Positions 18,948 through 29,045 of a DNA stretch of 64,000 nucleotides are shown here, in pieces. The stretch is from positions 186,001 through 250,000 of the forward strand of contig NZ_FXAU01000006.1 in assembly GCF_900177625.1 (NCBI RefSeq). The letters run 5' to 3'. Within the stretch, counting starts at the first letter, position 1. Each line of letters starts with the position of its first letter. The position numbers were made by a program, and so were the translations under genes. Source of the DNA: Sphingobacterium psychroaquaticum. Its GTDB lineage: Bacteria > Bacteroidota > Bacteroidia > Sphingobacteriales > Sphingobacteriaceae. Under the pieces are notes generated by a model. It saw nothing but the letters and a program-made list of their open reading frames with translations. It did no database searches and was not told the origin of the DNA.

Positions 18948-20093
18948 ATGATGGACGCAAACCAAGAAAAAACATACCTAGCAGAGCTGGCACACAAGAT
19001 CAAAAAAGGAACCATTACTCCCGAAGAGATGGCCTACTTTGATGCGTGGTATGAACAGCAGCGCCAAGGCGTGCTGCATATCGACTCGACCTTTGCCAAA
19101 AACCGTACGGTGCTCAAAAAGCGTATGCTGAAAGGTATTGAAAAACAGATTGCCAAAGAGCAACCACGTACACCAATACAGCGTCTTTGGAAACCAATAG
19201 CTGCGGTTGCCGCTTTAATTTTAGCCACACTACTTTTTACCCATATTTTTCAACAGTTCCGTCAGCGTCAAGAGGCCGCTGATATCGCCGCAATACAGCC
19301 GGGAAGCAATAGTGCAACACTGACGCTGGCCGACGGAACACAGATCAACCTATCCGAAAGTGCCGATGGTACCGTTGCCCAAGCAAATGGTGTGCGGATA
19401 TTAAAAACGGCGGACGGACAACTAATCTATGAGGCCGATGGTGCTGCAACAGGAAGTCGGAATGAGTATCATACCGTGGAGGCGCCTGTCGGAGGCAAGT
19501 GGCTGGTTATTCTGCCGGATAAATCAAAAGCTTGGTTAAATGCATCATCCCGCATAAGCTACCCAACGGCATTCCGTGGCGGGCAGCGAGAGGTTAAAAT
19601 TGAAGGCGAGGTCTTTTTTGACGTGACTCCCGACAAGCATGCGCCATTTATTGTTCAAAGCAAGGGGCAACAGATTCGAGTACTAGGCACTCAGTTCAAC
19701 GTAGAGGCTTACCCCGAAGAGCGCGATGTAAAGACCACCCTGATCGAGGGATCGGTCGCTATCCAGGCAGGCAAAAAGCCAATGTTGCTTGTCCCGGGCG
19801 AGCAAGCGGTCGTAAATGAACAGGGCATCACTAAATCTGTAGTCGATACCGAAGCAGCGATCGCATGGAAGAACGGTTACTTTAAATTCAATGAAAATAT
19901 CGAAAGTATACTCACCAAAATTGCACGGTGGTATGATGTGGATATTGTCTATACCGTGAAGCCTGATGTGCAGAGTACATTCTCTGGAAAAATATCACGC
20001 AGTCGCGATATCGGAAGTCTCCTGAAGATGCTGGAGTATGATTCTAATTTACATTTCAAAATTGAAGGAAGGAGGATTATCGTTTCAAAATAA
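18948..20093 (+). CDS. FecR-type anti-sigma factor, DUF4974 (locus B)
   Basis: A 381-aa FecR protein with an N-terminal sigma-binding part, one membrane segment at about residues 82-101 (KPIAAVAALILATLLF), and a periplasmic part with LPDKSKAWLNASSRISYP, GEVFFDV, VLGTQFNVEAY and a C-terminal DUF4974-like end (IEGRRIIVSK). A GTG at 18930 would add six residues, but the ATG pair at 18948/18951 is preferred. It links the locus B sigma factor to the STN domain of the following SusC. Confidence 0.9.
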   Translation: MMDANQEKTYLAELAHKIKKGTITPEEMAYFDAWYEQQRQGVLHIDSTFAKNRTVLKKRMLKGIEKQIAKEQPRTPIQRLWKPIAAVAALILATLLFTHIFQQFRQRQEAADIAAIQPGSNSATLTLADGTQINLSESADGTVAQANGVRILKTADGQLIYEADGAATGSRNEYHTVEAPVGGKWLVILPDKSKAWLNASSRISYPTAFRGGQREVKIEGEVFFDVTPDKHAPFIVQSKGQQIRVLGTQFNVEAYPEERDVKTTLIEGSVAIQAGKKPMLLVPGEQAVVNEQGITKSVVDTEAAIAWKNGYFKFNENIESILTKIARWYDVDIVYTVKPDVQSTFSGKISRSRDIGSLLKMLEYDSNLHFKIEGRRIIVSK

Positions 20094-20121
20094 GAATCAA
20101 ACACGTGGAAACCGAATAAAA

Positions 20122-20152
20122 GGACTAAAGGTACAACCAATTTCTTTAGCCC
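20122..20152 (+). promoter_or_regulatory. Leader hairpin between fecR and susC (locus B, different family)
   Basis: GGACTAAAG (20122-20130) pairs with CTTTAGCCC (20144-20152) across a 13-nt loop, with one mismatch. It holds the same position as the 27-nt hairpins of loci A, C and D but differs in sequence and loop size. An A-rich stretch precedes it and no T-tract follows. Confidence 0.35.
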
Positions 20153-20216
20153 TTACATCGGAAAACGTTCGCTATAGCCGTAAAAAAACAACTATAACAG
20201 CCTTATAAACAAAGTT

Positions 20217-23200
20217 ATGAATACACATTTACTTTCTCTGTGGTTTAAACAAGGGAAACAACGCTTATTCTCACGAATTAGCCTCCCCAAGATGAAGTTA
20301 ACGATTGTCTTGTTAGCCTTGGCCATCGTACAAGCGCACGCTAGTTCGTACGCACAAAAGATTACCCTAAACCGAACCAATACTTCGCTGGTGGAGATCA
20401 TCAATGAAATCCGCCAGCAAAGTGGTTATGATTTTTTATACAGCAATGTATTGCTGCGTGATATCAAACCGATTTCCGTTAAAATCAACAATGCAACAAT
20501 CGAGGAAGCGCTTACTATTTGTTTGAAGGGACAGCCGATCTCGTTTAAGATCGAAGAAAAGGCTGTACTTCTCAAAAAGAAAGAGGCTCCCGCGCCAAAG
20601 AAAACCAAAATACTAGAACCCATCATCGAAATTTTCCAGCAGCAGATCAGAGGAACTGTTATGGACGATGAACGTAAGCCATTGGAGAGTGTGACGGTTA
20701 CCAATTTGATTTCCAAAAAGACGACAAGCACCGATGCGAAAGGAAGCTATAGTTTAGAAGGAAATCCTGGAGACCAGATTCGTTTTTCGCTGATTGGGTA
20801 TGCGCCCAAACTATTAACACTTGCACCTGGACAGACGCAGTTGAGCGCCACGCTGAGTATTGCCGCTATGGAAATCGATGAGACTGTTGTTACGGCGCTC
20901 GGTATCCGTCGCGAAGAACGGGCACTAGGGTATGCCGTGTCGGAAGTGAGTGGAGAGGGACTTAAGAAAGCGCGTGAAACGAATGTGATCAACTCACTCG
21001 CCGGTAAAGTCCCGGGATTGATCATCAACAGTACGGCGGGTGGTCCGGCCGGTTCGGCGCGGGTTATTATCCGCGGAAATACAACGGTTACCGGAAATAA
21101 CCAACCGCTTTACGTGGTAGATGGGGTGCCTATCGATAACTCCAATTATGGAAGCACAGGGTCTGGACAATTTGCGGAGGGTTATGATATGGGGGATGCT
21201 ATATCGGCGATTAATCCAGATGATATCGATAAAATATCGGTGCTAAAAGGCCCTTCTGCTTCGGCGCTTTATGGTACCCGTGCCGCTAATGGGGTTATCC
21301 TCATCACCACAAAGAAGGGAACCAGAAACCAAGCGCTGGGCATTGAGTTTAATAGCACTTCTTCCTTTGAAACACAGCTGACAACCTATGATGGATATCA
21401 GCATTTATACGGACAAGGAACAAAACAAAATATACCAAATTCCGTAGTGCAAGCTCGTACCACCTTGTTCCAAAATTTTGGAGCACGTTTGGATCCCGAT
21501 GTGTTGGTCGACTCCTACGACGGTGTAAAGCGTCCATATGCTTATATCAAGGATAATATCGGCGGTTTTTTTCGTACAGGATCGACCTTTAGCAATAATT
21601 TGTCTTTTACAAATGGCAATGAAAATTCTTCATTCCGCTTTTCAGCGGCTGATCTTCGGGTGAATGATATTATTCCTTCGAGCGGACTTCGTCGCAATAC
21701 ATTTACCTTGAATGGTACCTCCAAGTTTGGTTCTAAACTAACATTGGAAGCGCGTGCTATGTATTTAAATGAGCATGTTAAAAATCGCCCTGCATTGGCC
21801 GATAGCCCGAGTAATATCGGAAACTCCTTTATCGGTTTGGCAAGTAATGTGGATCAGTCGCTTTTTGCAAACACATTTAAGAATCCAGATGGATCCTACA
21901 TTGAGTGGGGCGGAGGCGCATATCGTTTAAACCCTTATTGGGTGCTTAATGAGATGTATAATAAAAGTGATAAAGACCGTCTAATGGGGGCGGCTCAACT
22001 TAATTATAATGCGACCTCTTGGTTGAATCTCCAGGGACGCGCTTCTACGGATATTACCTTTCTTGATTTTGAGCGATTTAACCCCCGGACGACCCCTGGT
22101 TTTGTAACAGGAGCGCTAGAGCAGATGGATCGTAAATTTGTGACCACCGAAGCGGATGTGTTGGTCACGGCACAAAAGAAGCTGACGCCTGATTTACACC
22201 TAACAGCACGTCTGGGCGGGAGTATTTCACGCGTAAATAACAAAGGTCAGCAAATGCTTTTCACGAATATGACCGCGAGAGATGCCGTTACACCGACGAG
22301 CTTTACCGATAAAAGTATTGTGCCAAGTAGCTATGTGAGACACCTCAACTCGATGTACGGACTCCTCTCGTTAGGTTATAAATCTTTCTTGTATGTGGAT
22401 GCCAGTATCCGTCGTGATGCATCTTCCACACTTCCGGTAGAAAACAATAGCTATGTGTACCCATCTGTTTCCTCCAGCTTTGTGTTTAGCGATGCTTTTA
22501 AAATTGATAAGCGTATCCTTTCATTTGGTAAGCTTAGAGCATCGGCCGCAGAGGTTGGGGGAGATACGGAGGCTTACCTCTTGGATCTATATTATTCCAT
22601 CAACCCACTTTCTTTTAAAGGGCAGGCTTTTGGGAGTGTTAATACGCAGAATCTGCCCCCTAAAAATTTGCTCCCTACACGGACTCGCTCTTTTGAGGTT
22701 GGTACGGAGCTGAAGTTTTTGAATAACCGTATAGGGTTGGATGTAACGTATTATACCCAAAAATCAAGAGACCAGATTAATGCGGTACCTATCGCATTTT
22801 CTTCGGGATTTGATCGGGAGTTAATCAATGCCGGTGTTGTATCCAATAGAGGTGTAGAGATTATGTTGAATAGTTCGCCCATTCAAAAGGAAAACTTTCA
22901 ATGGGACCTCAGTGTCAACTTTGCACGAAATAAGAATGTGGTTGAATCCCTTTCTGATCGGGTTCCATTCTTAACCTTATCGGATGCCCGCTGGATGAGT
23001 GTGGCCGTGGTCGCTAAGCCAGATGCACCTTATGGATCGATTTTGGCATTCGATGAACAGCGTGATCCGCAAGGTAACTTGATCTTGGACCCTATTACGC
23101 TGTTGCCTTTGCAATCCACGGAGCGTCAGTTGGTCGGGAAAGGGATTTTTGATTGGACAGGCGGTATAAACAGTTCGGTTCGTTATAAAGACTTTAGTCT

Positions 23201-23768
23201 TGGGTTTATTATTGATGTCAAATATGGCGCTGATATGTTTTCTATGACAAACCTCTTCGCTGCTAGCCGCGGTAGTTTGGAAACTACCTTGGAAGGACGT
23301 GATGAATGGATTAAATCAGAAGAAGATCGTCAAGCTGCCCATATGACGAGTGACGATTGGGCGAAGGCCGGTATGGTTCGTGGACTCGTCCCTAAAGGGG
23401 TAATCCGCACGATTGACGGAAACGGTAATGAAGTGTTTACCGAGAATGCACGAGCGGTAGATCCATCGGTATACTGGGCACAGATTGTTCAGGACGGTGG
23501 TGTGGCTCGCCCATATATCTACGACGCATCGTATGTGAAAATGCGTGAGATTACTTTCGGCTATAGTATCCCAAGTACGCTGACCAAGCGCTGGGGCATT
23601 CAGGGGATGCAGGTCAGTGTCGTGAGTAGAAATCCGTTTATTTTGTTTAAGGATGTGCCGAATATCGATCCAGATTCCAATTATAATAACGGTAACGGAC
23701 AAGGTCTGGAGTATGGTTCTTTGCCAACACGTAAGAGCTGGGGGGTAAATTTAAATTTCAGGTTTTAG
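20217..23768 (+). CDS. SusC/RagA-family TonB-dependent transporter with STN domain (locus B)
   Basis: A 1183-aa outer-membrane transporter, the largest of the four. The hydrophobic signal MKLTIVLLALAIVQAHASSYAQ begins at residue 26, so the start may be internal. It has an STN domain (48-119), a carboxypeptidase-regulatory-like domain (142-216), and a plug with VVDGVPIDN and GTRAANGVILITT. The usual TonB-box-like word is IDETVVTALGI rather than VVVGYG. The beta-barrel ends LNLNFRF. It belongs with the SusD-like lipoprotein that follows and with two GH18-type lipoproteins, which suggests import of a GlcNAc-containing oligosaccharide. Confidence 0.92.
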   Translation: MNTHLLSLWFKQGKQRLFSRISLPKMKLTIVLLALAIVQAHASSYAQKITLNRTNTSLVEIINEIRQQSGYDFLYSNVLLRDIKPISVKINNATIEEALTICLKGQPISFKIEEKAVLLKKKEAPAPKKTKILEPIIEIFQQQIRGTVMDDERKPLESVTVTNLISKKTTSTDAKGSYSLEGNPGDQIRFSLIGYAPKLLTLAPGQTQLSATLSIAAMEIDETVVTALGIRREERALGYAVSEVSGEGLKKARETNVINSLAGKVPGLIINSTAGGPAGSARVIIRGNTTVTGNNQPLYVVDGVPIDNSNYGSTGSGQFAEGYDMGDAISAINPDDIDKISVLKGPSASALYGTRAANGVILITTKKGTRNQALGIEFNSTSSFETQLTTYDGYQHLYGQGTKQNIPNSVVQARTTLFQNFGARLDPDVLVDSYDGVKRPYAYIKDNIGGFFRTGSTFSNNLSFTNGNENSSFRFSAADLRVNDIIPSSGLRRNTFTLNGTSKFGSKLTLEARAMYLNEHVKNRPALADSPSNIGNSFIGLASNVDQSLFANTFKNPDGSYIEWGGGAYRLNPYWVLNEMYNKSDKDRLMGAAQLNYNATSWLNLQGRASTDITFLDFERFNPRTTPGFVTGALEQMDRKFVTTEADVLVTAQKKLTPDLHLTARLGGSISRVNNKGQQMLFTNMTARDAVTPTSFTDKSIVPSSYVRHLNSMYGLLSLGYKSFLYVDASIRRDASSTLPVENNSYVYPSVSSSFVFSDAFKIDKRILSFGKLRASAAEVGGDTEAYLLDLYYSINPLSFKGQAFGSVNTQNLPPKNLLPTRTRSFEVGTELKFLNNRIGLDVTYYTQKSRDQINAVPIAFSSGFDRELINAGVVSNRGVEIMLNSSPIQKENFQWDLSVNFARNKNVVESLSDRVPFLTLSDARWMSVAVVAKPDAPYGSILAFDEQRDPQGNLILDPITLLPLQSTERQLVGKGIFDWTGGINSSVRYKDFSLGFIIDVKYGADMFSMTNLFAASRGSLETTLEGRDEWIKSEEDRQAAHMTSDDWAKAGMVRGLVPKGVIRTIDGNGNEVFTENARAVDPSVYWAQIVQDGGVARPYIYDASYVKMREITFGYSIPSTLTKRWGIQGMQVSVVSRNPFILFKDVPNIDPDSNYNNGNGQGLEYGSLPTRKSWGVNLNFRF

Positions 23769-23828
23769 GTCTATGTATTGCGTCCGCACTTCTGCTTTTT
23801 CTGCATGAAATATCGGCGCTTAAATGTT

Positions 23829-25418
23829 ATGAAAATGAAAGCAAAATCAATTATAACTGTTTTTATAGCGTGCTGTTTAACAACAGTATCCTGCAATAAA
23901 TTTGGTGATACCAATATTGATCCGACACGCTCCAGTGATCTGGATCCATCCTTACAGTTGACTAATACGCAACTGCGCTTTTCCGGTGACTTGGAGTCAA
24001 ATGAGAAAGTTCACCTTTGTCTTACCATGCCCATTGTTCAACATGTGGGGGGAATCTGGGCGAACCGTTGGGGACAGATGTATATTTATAATCGGCAGTA
24101 TCTGTCGTCGTTATGGGATTTCGCCTACCGCAGTGGTGTGGTGAACATGGTTTCCGCGGTAGAAAGAACGGCCAATGATCCGGAACAAAGCAACCTGAAT
24201 GCGGTGTGCCGTATTATGAAGGTGTATGAGTTTGCGAGACTTACCGATATGTATGGTGATATTCCGTACTCGGAGGCAGGAAAGGCGTATATCGACCGGG
24301 TGACGCGTCCTAAATTCGATCGCCAAGAGGATATCTATAACGATTTCTTTACGGAGTTGAAGGCTGCAGCGGAGCAGTTAGATCCATCTAAAGATCAGGT
24401 GCGTGGTGATCTCTTCTATAAAGGAGATATCGAATCCTGGAAAAAATTTGCGAACTCTCTGCGTTTGCGCTATGCAATGCGCTTGGTGAAGATCAATCCC
24501 GATAAAGCACGTCAAGAAACCGCTGCTGCATTTGAGGCGGGTGTTTTTACAAGCAATGCAGACATCTGTTTGTTGCATCATGAAGATATCCAAAATACCT
24601 ATGCCGATATGCGCGGAAATGGACTCTCCGCGGCCATCGGACAGTCGGAAGTATTGCCGCGCGTGAGCCGTACTTTAGTGGAGCAGCTCCAAAGTACAAA
24701 CGACCCGCGCATGCCGCACTTCTTACGCTACTACATCGATATCATCAATCGCCCATTTGATCGTATTGATATTACCGAACAGGTAAAAGCTCAGATTGGA
24801 TACTATGGCGTGAAGCCAACCGACTATATTTGGGATGATTGGTTAAACCCGATGAAGATTCAACTCCCGAATGGCAAAACGATTGAAATCGTAAACAACG
24901 ACCAAAAAGTACAGTTAGCTAATTTCTTGATCCGTAATAATGCACCATTCCTGCATATGACCTATGCGGAGGTGTCATTTTTATTGGCGGAAGCAAGTGT
25001 ACGTTGGGGAGGTAATTGGGGTGGGACCGCAGCCACACATTACGCCAACGGAATGCGGGCTTCCATCAAACACCTAAGTCTGTATCCAGGCGGACCGAAT
25101 ATTGAGGATCAGCAGATCAACACCTTCATTCAGGGCAATAGTCTGATCCCGGGGCGTGAAATAGAATTGATCAATAAGCAGTTGTGGATTACTTTTTTAA
25201 TGAACGGTACAGAAGCGTTTGCAAACTGGCGCAGAACTGGGTTTCCAGCATTGACGCCTGGACTTACGGGAGAGTCTACGACAAATCAGATTCCGCGTCG
25301 TTTGGAATACCCGATCAATGAAACTGAACAGAATCGGGCGAATGTTGCTCCAGCAATTGAAGCGCTTGGACCAGGAGGAGATACATGGACAAATCGTGTT
25401 TGGTGGGATAAGCCATAA
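23829..25418 (+). CDS. SusD-like surface lipoprotein (SusD-like_2 type, locus B)
   Basis: A 529-aa lipoprotein whose best start is ATG 23829, giving MKMKAKSIITVFIACCLTTVSC with a lipobox Cys. An earlier TTG in frame at 23778 would place a non-signal stretch in front. The body is of the SusD/RagB-like_2 type, with RIMKVYEFARLTDMYGDIPYSEAGKAY, the late YAEVSFLLAEASVRW, and a C-terminal EQNRANVAPA...TWTNRVWWDKP. It pairs with the preceding SusC for glycan capture. GH18 follows after 18 bases. Confidence 0.88.
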   Translation: MKMKAKSIITVFIACCLTTVSCNKFGDTNIDPTRSSDLDPSLQLTNTQLRFSGDLESNEKVHLCLTMPIVQHVGGIWANRWGQMYIYNRQYLSSLWDFAYRSGVVNMVSAVERTANDPEQSNLNAVCRIMKVYEFARLTDMYGDIPYSEAGKAYIDRVTRPKFDRQEDIYNDFFTELKAAAEQLDPSKDQVRGDLFYKGDIESWKKFANSLRLRYAMRLVKINPDKARQETAAAFEAGVFTSNADICLLHHEDIQNTYADMRGNGLSAAIGQSEVLPRVSRTLVEQLQSTNDPRMPHFLRYYIDIINRPFDRIDITEQVKAQIGYYGVKPTDYIWDDWLNPMKIQLPNGKTIEIVNNDQKVQLANFLIRNNAPFLHMTYAEVSFLLAEASVRWGGNWGGTAATHYANGMRASIKHLSLYPGGPNIEDQQINTFIQGNSLIPGREIELINKQLWITFLMNGTEAFANWRRTGFPALTPGLTGESTTNQIPRRLEYPINETEQNRANVAPAIEALGPGGDTWTNRVWWDKP

Positions 25419-25436
25419 ACCTAAAAGAAAGAAAAA

Positions 25437-26420
25437 ATGAAAAGATATATCTTGCTTTTGATCAGTTGTTTGCATTTGCTTACGGCCTGTGGCAAAGAGC
25501 ATACAACCACAGAGAACCCGCCGCGTAAGGCCTTTGTTGTTGGGTATTTATTCGCCAACACCGGATTGCTTGAAGCAGCGAAGAAATTAGATTTTACGAA
25601 AATTACACACCTTAATATTGCGTTTATCAATCCAGATGCAACAGGCACATTTCCGACTGTTCTAGGGTTGAGCGAGACCGTCAAGTTAGCGCATCAGCAT
25701 GATGTCAAGGTATTTGCTTCTTTTGCTGGTGGAAGTCCGCCCGAACACCTTAAGGATTTATTGAAGCCGGCGAAGCAAAAAGCTTTGATTGTGAATTTCG
25801 GAAAATTGGTGGATACCTATAGCTTGGATGGTATTGATGTGGATTTGGAAGGAGACTTTATCGATGAGAACTATGAATCCTTTGTGGTGGGACTATCGGA
25901 CCTATTGCGGGCAAAGAAAAAGCTAATGACCGCAGCTGTAGCAACATGGACCTCGAACCGGATAACCGATAAGGCGTTGGCGCGTTATGATTTAGTGCAT
26001 ATCATGTCTTACGATTATACCGGACCATGGAATAAATCGAATGCAGGCCCACATGCGACCTATGCGCATATGGTAAAAGATTTTACGCATTGGCGCGATG
26101 TACGTCAGGTGGCACCTGAGAAATTAGTTATCGGACTACCATTTTATGGGTATGGCTTTGGTCCCAGTATCGCGGATGATATCACCTATAAAGCTTTGGT
26201 TGCGCAATATCCTGAGGCGGTTCATACCGATGAAATTGTAATTCCGCAGCAGGGTACTTTTTATTACAATGGAGCGGCGACCATAGCAAGCAAAGCGATC
26301 TACGCTAGGGAACAAGGGGCAGGTGGTGTAATGGTGTGGCATCTTCTGGGCGATGCGGATGCACCACATGCGTTGCTCCAGATTATTCAAGATAACCTAT
26401 ACCCCACGACAAGTAGATGA
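25437..26420 (+). CDS. GH18-family glycosidase lipoprotein, catalytically intact (locus B)
   Basis: A 327-aa lipoprotein (lipobox LLTAC, Cys18) with a single GH18 barrel. The catalytic motif DGIDVDLE is complete at residues 131-138 with Glu138 as acid/base, and MSYDYTG supplies the substrate-positioning Asp-Tyr. GH18 enzymes cut beta-1,4 links next to GlcNAc in chitin, N-glycans (endo-beta-N-acetylglucosaminidases) or related polymers by substrate-assisted catalysis. It has no binding modules and is small, so an exposed endo-acting enzyme on short or surface glycans is plausible. The stop overlaps a possible start of the next gene by 4 bases. Confidence 0.88.
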   Translation: MKRYILLLISCLHLLTACGKEHTTTENPPRKAFVVGYLFANTGLLEAAKKLDFTKITHLNIAFINPDATGTFPTVLGLSETVKLAHQHDVKVFASFAGGSPPEHLKDLLKPAKQKALIVNFGKLVDTYSLDGIDVDLEGDFIDENYESFVVGLSDLLRAKKKLMTAAVATWTSNRITDKALARYDLVHIMSYDYTGPWNKSNAGPHATYAHMVKDFTHWRDVRQVAPEKLVIGLPFYGYGFGPSIADDITYKALVAQYPEAVHTDEIVIPQQGTFYYNGAATIASKAIYAREQGAGGVMVWHLLGDADAPHALLQIIQDNLYPTTSR

Positions 26421-26446
26421 GGACGATGGATTTTAAAATAAAAAAA

Positions 26447-27796
26447 ATGAAAAAAATTGTAGCAACTGTGGCCTTGGTGATCTGTTTATTTCAGCTCGGC
26501 TGTTCCGATAAAGATAATACGTTTGAGGGTAATTTTTACCCCCGGATATTTGATAACGCCAATACTTTTACTTCCCCTAATCGAATATTGAAAGAAGGGG
26601 AGACGGTACATTTTGGAAAACTGGTGTTTTCGCCATCTCCAAGCAAAGGGATGGATATCAGTTGGAAAGTCAATGGGCAACATGTGTCGAGCGACACCTC
26701 CTTTACTTTTACCCCGCCAAGTGGTGGGGGCGAGTTTAAGGTGACGTTGGAAGCATCGTTTCAAGGGAATACATCCACCCGTATCGTTAATGTGCTCGTT
26801 AGCCCTGGGAGTTATACGCCGAAACCGTTCGATCAGGTCGCTTTATCTTATCTGACAGATAAGGGAAATGCTTCTTTTGTTGACTGGAGTCAAGTAACGC
26901 ATGTCGCTTTTAACGGTGCACGCGTCTTGCCTGAAGGTGGCGTTGATTTTTCGAAAGGTGACCTCAATCAGATCATGGATGAATTGGTCGCTCGCTCGCA
27001 TATCAAAGGTATTCCAACTCTTTTGAGTGTGTCGGGACGCCTCTCAGGCGTGGATGGATGGGCATTATACAATAACAATGATTTCGGTAGTGTAATTTCC
27101 GATCCTGTTTTGATGCCAAAGTTGGTCAGCACGTTGGCAGCTTATGTCAATAGCAAAAATATAGATGGAATCGATATTTTAATGACCGACCTAAGTAATG
27201 ATGATGCGGCTATTTCTGGTCGCAATGCAGCAGCCGTAGGGCCATTTATCAATGCTTTAAAGGCTGCGTTAAAACCTGGATCTCTGGTGACAGCAACAGT
27301 AACGACCAATTATCTACACTGGAACTATACGGATCTTTCTAAAGCCGATTGGATACATGTTCGGAGTTATGACGACGGAGCACATGTTGGGCCTGGAGCA
27401 CCTTTGGGACAGTCTTCATCGCTCGCTTTCCTAAAGACTGCGGCGGCAACATGGGTTAATAAAGGGTATGCGAAGAACAAGTTGGTGCTTGGGATTCCGG
27501 CTTATGGTATTCGTTATGACGCATTGGATGCCAATGGAAACAACTTGGGATGGGGATCTTATTCGAGTGTTAGTTTTGCAGATATCTTGAACGAGAGTAA
27601 GGACCCCGACGCGTATAAAAAAGAATATATAGCGAATATCGGAAAAGGGGTGTACTATAATGGTACAACAATCGTCAAGGAAAAGGCCGATTACATTAAA
27701 GCAGAAGGCTTTAAGGGGGCATACCTGTGGGCAGGCGATTACGATGTAAAGGATAGTCGCTCTTTGATGGCAACAATTAAAGCGAACCTCAAGTAA
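26447..27796 (+). CDS. GH18-like lipoprotein with degenerate active site (locus B)
   Basis: A 449-aa lipoprotein (MKKIVATVALVICLFQLGCS, Cys19). An earlier ATG at 26417 overlaps the previous stop and cannot be excluded. Residues about 40-120 read as an Ig/PKD-like beta domain (SWKVNGQHVSSDTSFTFTP). Residues about 126-449 follow the GH18 barrel seen in the preceding gene, ending KAEGFKGAYLWAGDYD. At the catalytic motif it reads DGIDILMTD (240-248), so the middle Asp is Leu245 and the catalytic Glu is Thr247. It is therefore probably a glycan-binding or accessory protein, not a hydrolase (inference). Confidence 0.8.
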   Translation: MKKIVATVALVICLFQLGCSDKDNTFEGNFYPRIFDNANTFTSPNRILKEGETVHFGKLVFSPSPSKGMDISWKVNGQHVSSDTSFTFTPPSGGGEFKVTLEASFQGNTSTRIVNVLVSPGSYTPKPFDQVALSYLTDKGNASFVDWSQVTHVAFNGARVLPEGGVDFSKGDLNQIMDELVARSHIKGIPTLLSVSGRLSGVDGWALYNNNDFGSVISDPVLMPKLVSTLAAYVNSKNIDGIDILMTDLSNDDAAISGRNAAAVGPFINALKAALKPGSLVTATVTTNYLHWNYTDLSKADWIHVRSYDDGAHVGPGAPLGQSSSLAFLKTAAATWVNKGYAKNKLVLGIPAYGIRYDALDANGNNLGWGSYSSVSFADILNESKDPDAYKKEYIANIGKGVYYNGTTIVKEKADYIKAEGFKGAYLWAGDYDVKDSRSLMATIKANLK

Positions 27797-27805
27797 ATAA
27801 ATAAA

Positions 27806-28987
27806 ATGGCGACAACTACAGTAAACCGGTTTCTAGCGATAGATGTACTTCGAGCAACAACGATGTTCTTCATGATTTTTGTCAACGATATTTGGACCCT
27901 CTCCAATATTCCGAGTTGGATTGGGCATGTTGCAGCGGATGTGGATGGAATGGGGTTTTCGGATATAATCTTTCCGCTATTTCTGTATATTGTTGGGTTG
28001 TCTATTCCATACGCGATCGCGAATAAAATAGCTAAAGGATCGTCTACATATGCTGTGTTAAAGCATATTGCAACACGCACCATCGCGCTCTTGGTGATGG
28101 GGGTATTTCTGGTCAATGCAGAAAGCTATAACGAAGGGGCGTACCTCCATAAATCGTGGTGGGTTTGTTTGTTGATCCTTAGTTTTTTTCTCCTATGGCG
28201 CGTCTATCCCAAGGATATGAAGCATGTCTTCTGGTACCGTATTGCTGGCGTGGTCCTTTTACTTGGTTTAGCATTTATTTTTGAAAGAAACGACGGTGCA
28301 CGTGGTATACCTGCAATGGGGGTATACTGGTGGGGTATTTTAGGTCTTATTGGTTGGGGCTACCTCTGCGCGGCATTGGTTTATCTGTTTTTCTACCGTC
28401 ATACTTGGGTATTGGTGGTATCGACATTACTTTTCTTCGGCTTTACAGTTGCTGGAGAATATGATTTTTGGGCGCAGTTTGGTGCACTGCGCCCGTATCT
28501 GTGGTTGGCCGAAAATAGCACGATGGCTGCCTTCTGTATGCTAGGTGTTCTTTCCACTGTTGCTTATAATAAGTTGAAGGATAAACCGCTGGCGTTCTAT
28601 GCTGGCGGAACAGCGGTAGCTGTCGTGCTTTTGGTCGCAGGCATGTTAACGCGACCCATATGGGGGATCTCTAAGATTCACGCAACACCTTCCTGGCTGA
28701 TGCTGTGTGGAGGGATTGGGATACTGTTGTTTCTTGTTACGGTTTATCTCACCAAAGGAAAGACTCACATAGGCTGGTATAACTCGATTCGCGCGGCGGC
28801 TTCCAGTACGCTTACCTGCTATCTGGTGCCCTATGTGTTCTATGCGCTGCTGGCTCCGGTGTATACACAGCTTCCAGCCTTTATGACGACAGGAGTGATC
28901 GGACTCGCGAAGTCGTTATTGTTTGCGTGGCTCATCATACAAATAACCGCCTGGATGGAAAAGCGATCATGGAAATTGAAAATTTGA
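27806..28987 (+). CDS. DUF5009 / heparan-alpha-glucosaminide N-acetyltransferase-like membrane protein (locus B)
   Basis: A 393-aa inner-membrane protein with about ten hydrophobic segments. The start FLAIDVLRATTMFFMIFVNDIW matches the R-x-x-x-IDxLRG...MxxVN signature of the HGSNAT-like / DUF5009 family, although the usual Gly is Ala. Eukaryotic HGSNAT passes acetyl groups across a membrane to terminal glucosamine. The homologue here is the last gene of a GH18 locus, so re-acetylation of glucosamine or processing of GlcNAc units is a reasonable guess. The acetyltransferase activity itself is inferred from the family. Confidence 0.75.
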   Translation: MATTTVNRFLAIDVLRATTMFFMIFVNDIWTLSNIPSWIGHVAADVDGMGFSDIIFPLFLYIVGLSIPYAIANKIAKGSSTYAVLKHIATRTIALLVMGVFLVNAESYNEGAYLHKSWWVCLLILSFFLLWRVYPKDMKHVFWYRIAGVVLLLGLAFIFERNDGARGIPAMGVYWWGILGLIGWGYLCAALVYLFFYRHTWVLVVSTLLFFGFTVAGEYDFWAQFGALRPYLWLAENSTMAAFCMLGVLSTVAYNKLKDKPLAFYAGGTAVAVVLLVAGMLTRPIWGISKIHATPSWLMLCGGIGILLFLVTVYLTKGKTHIGWYNSIRAAASSTLTCYLVPYVFYALLAPVYTQLPAFMTTGVIGLAKSLLFAWLIIQITAWMEKRSWKLKI

Positions 28988-29045
28988 TTTTAGTTGACAG
29001 ATTATAGTTTTTAGTTTGTAGAGGTCTAAGCACTATTCAAGATCA

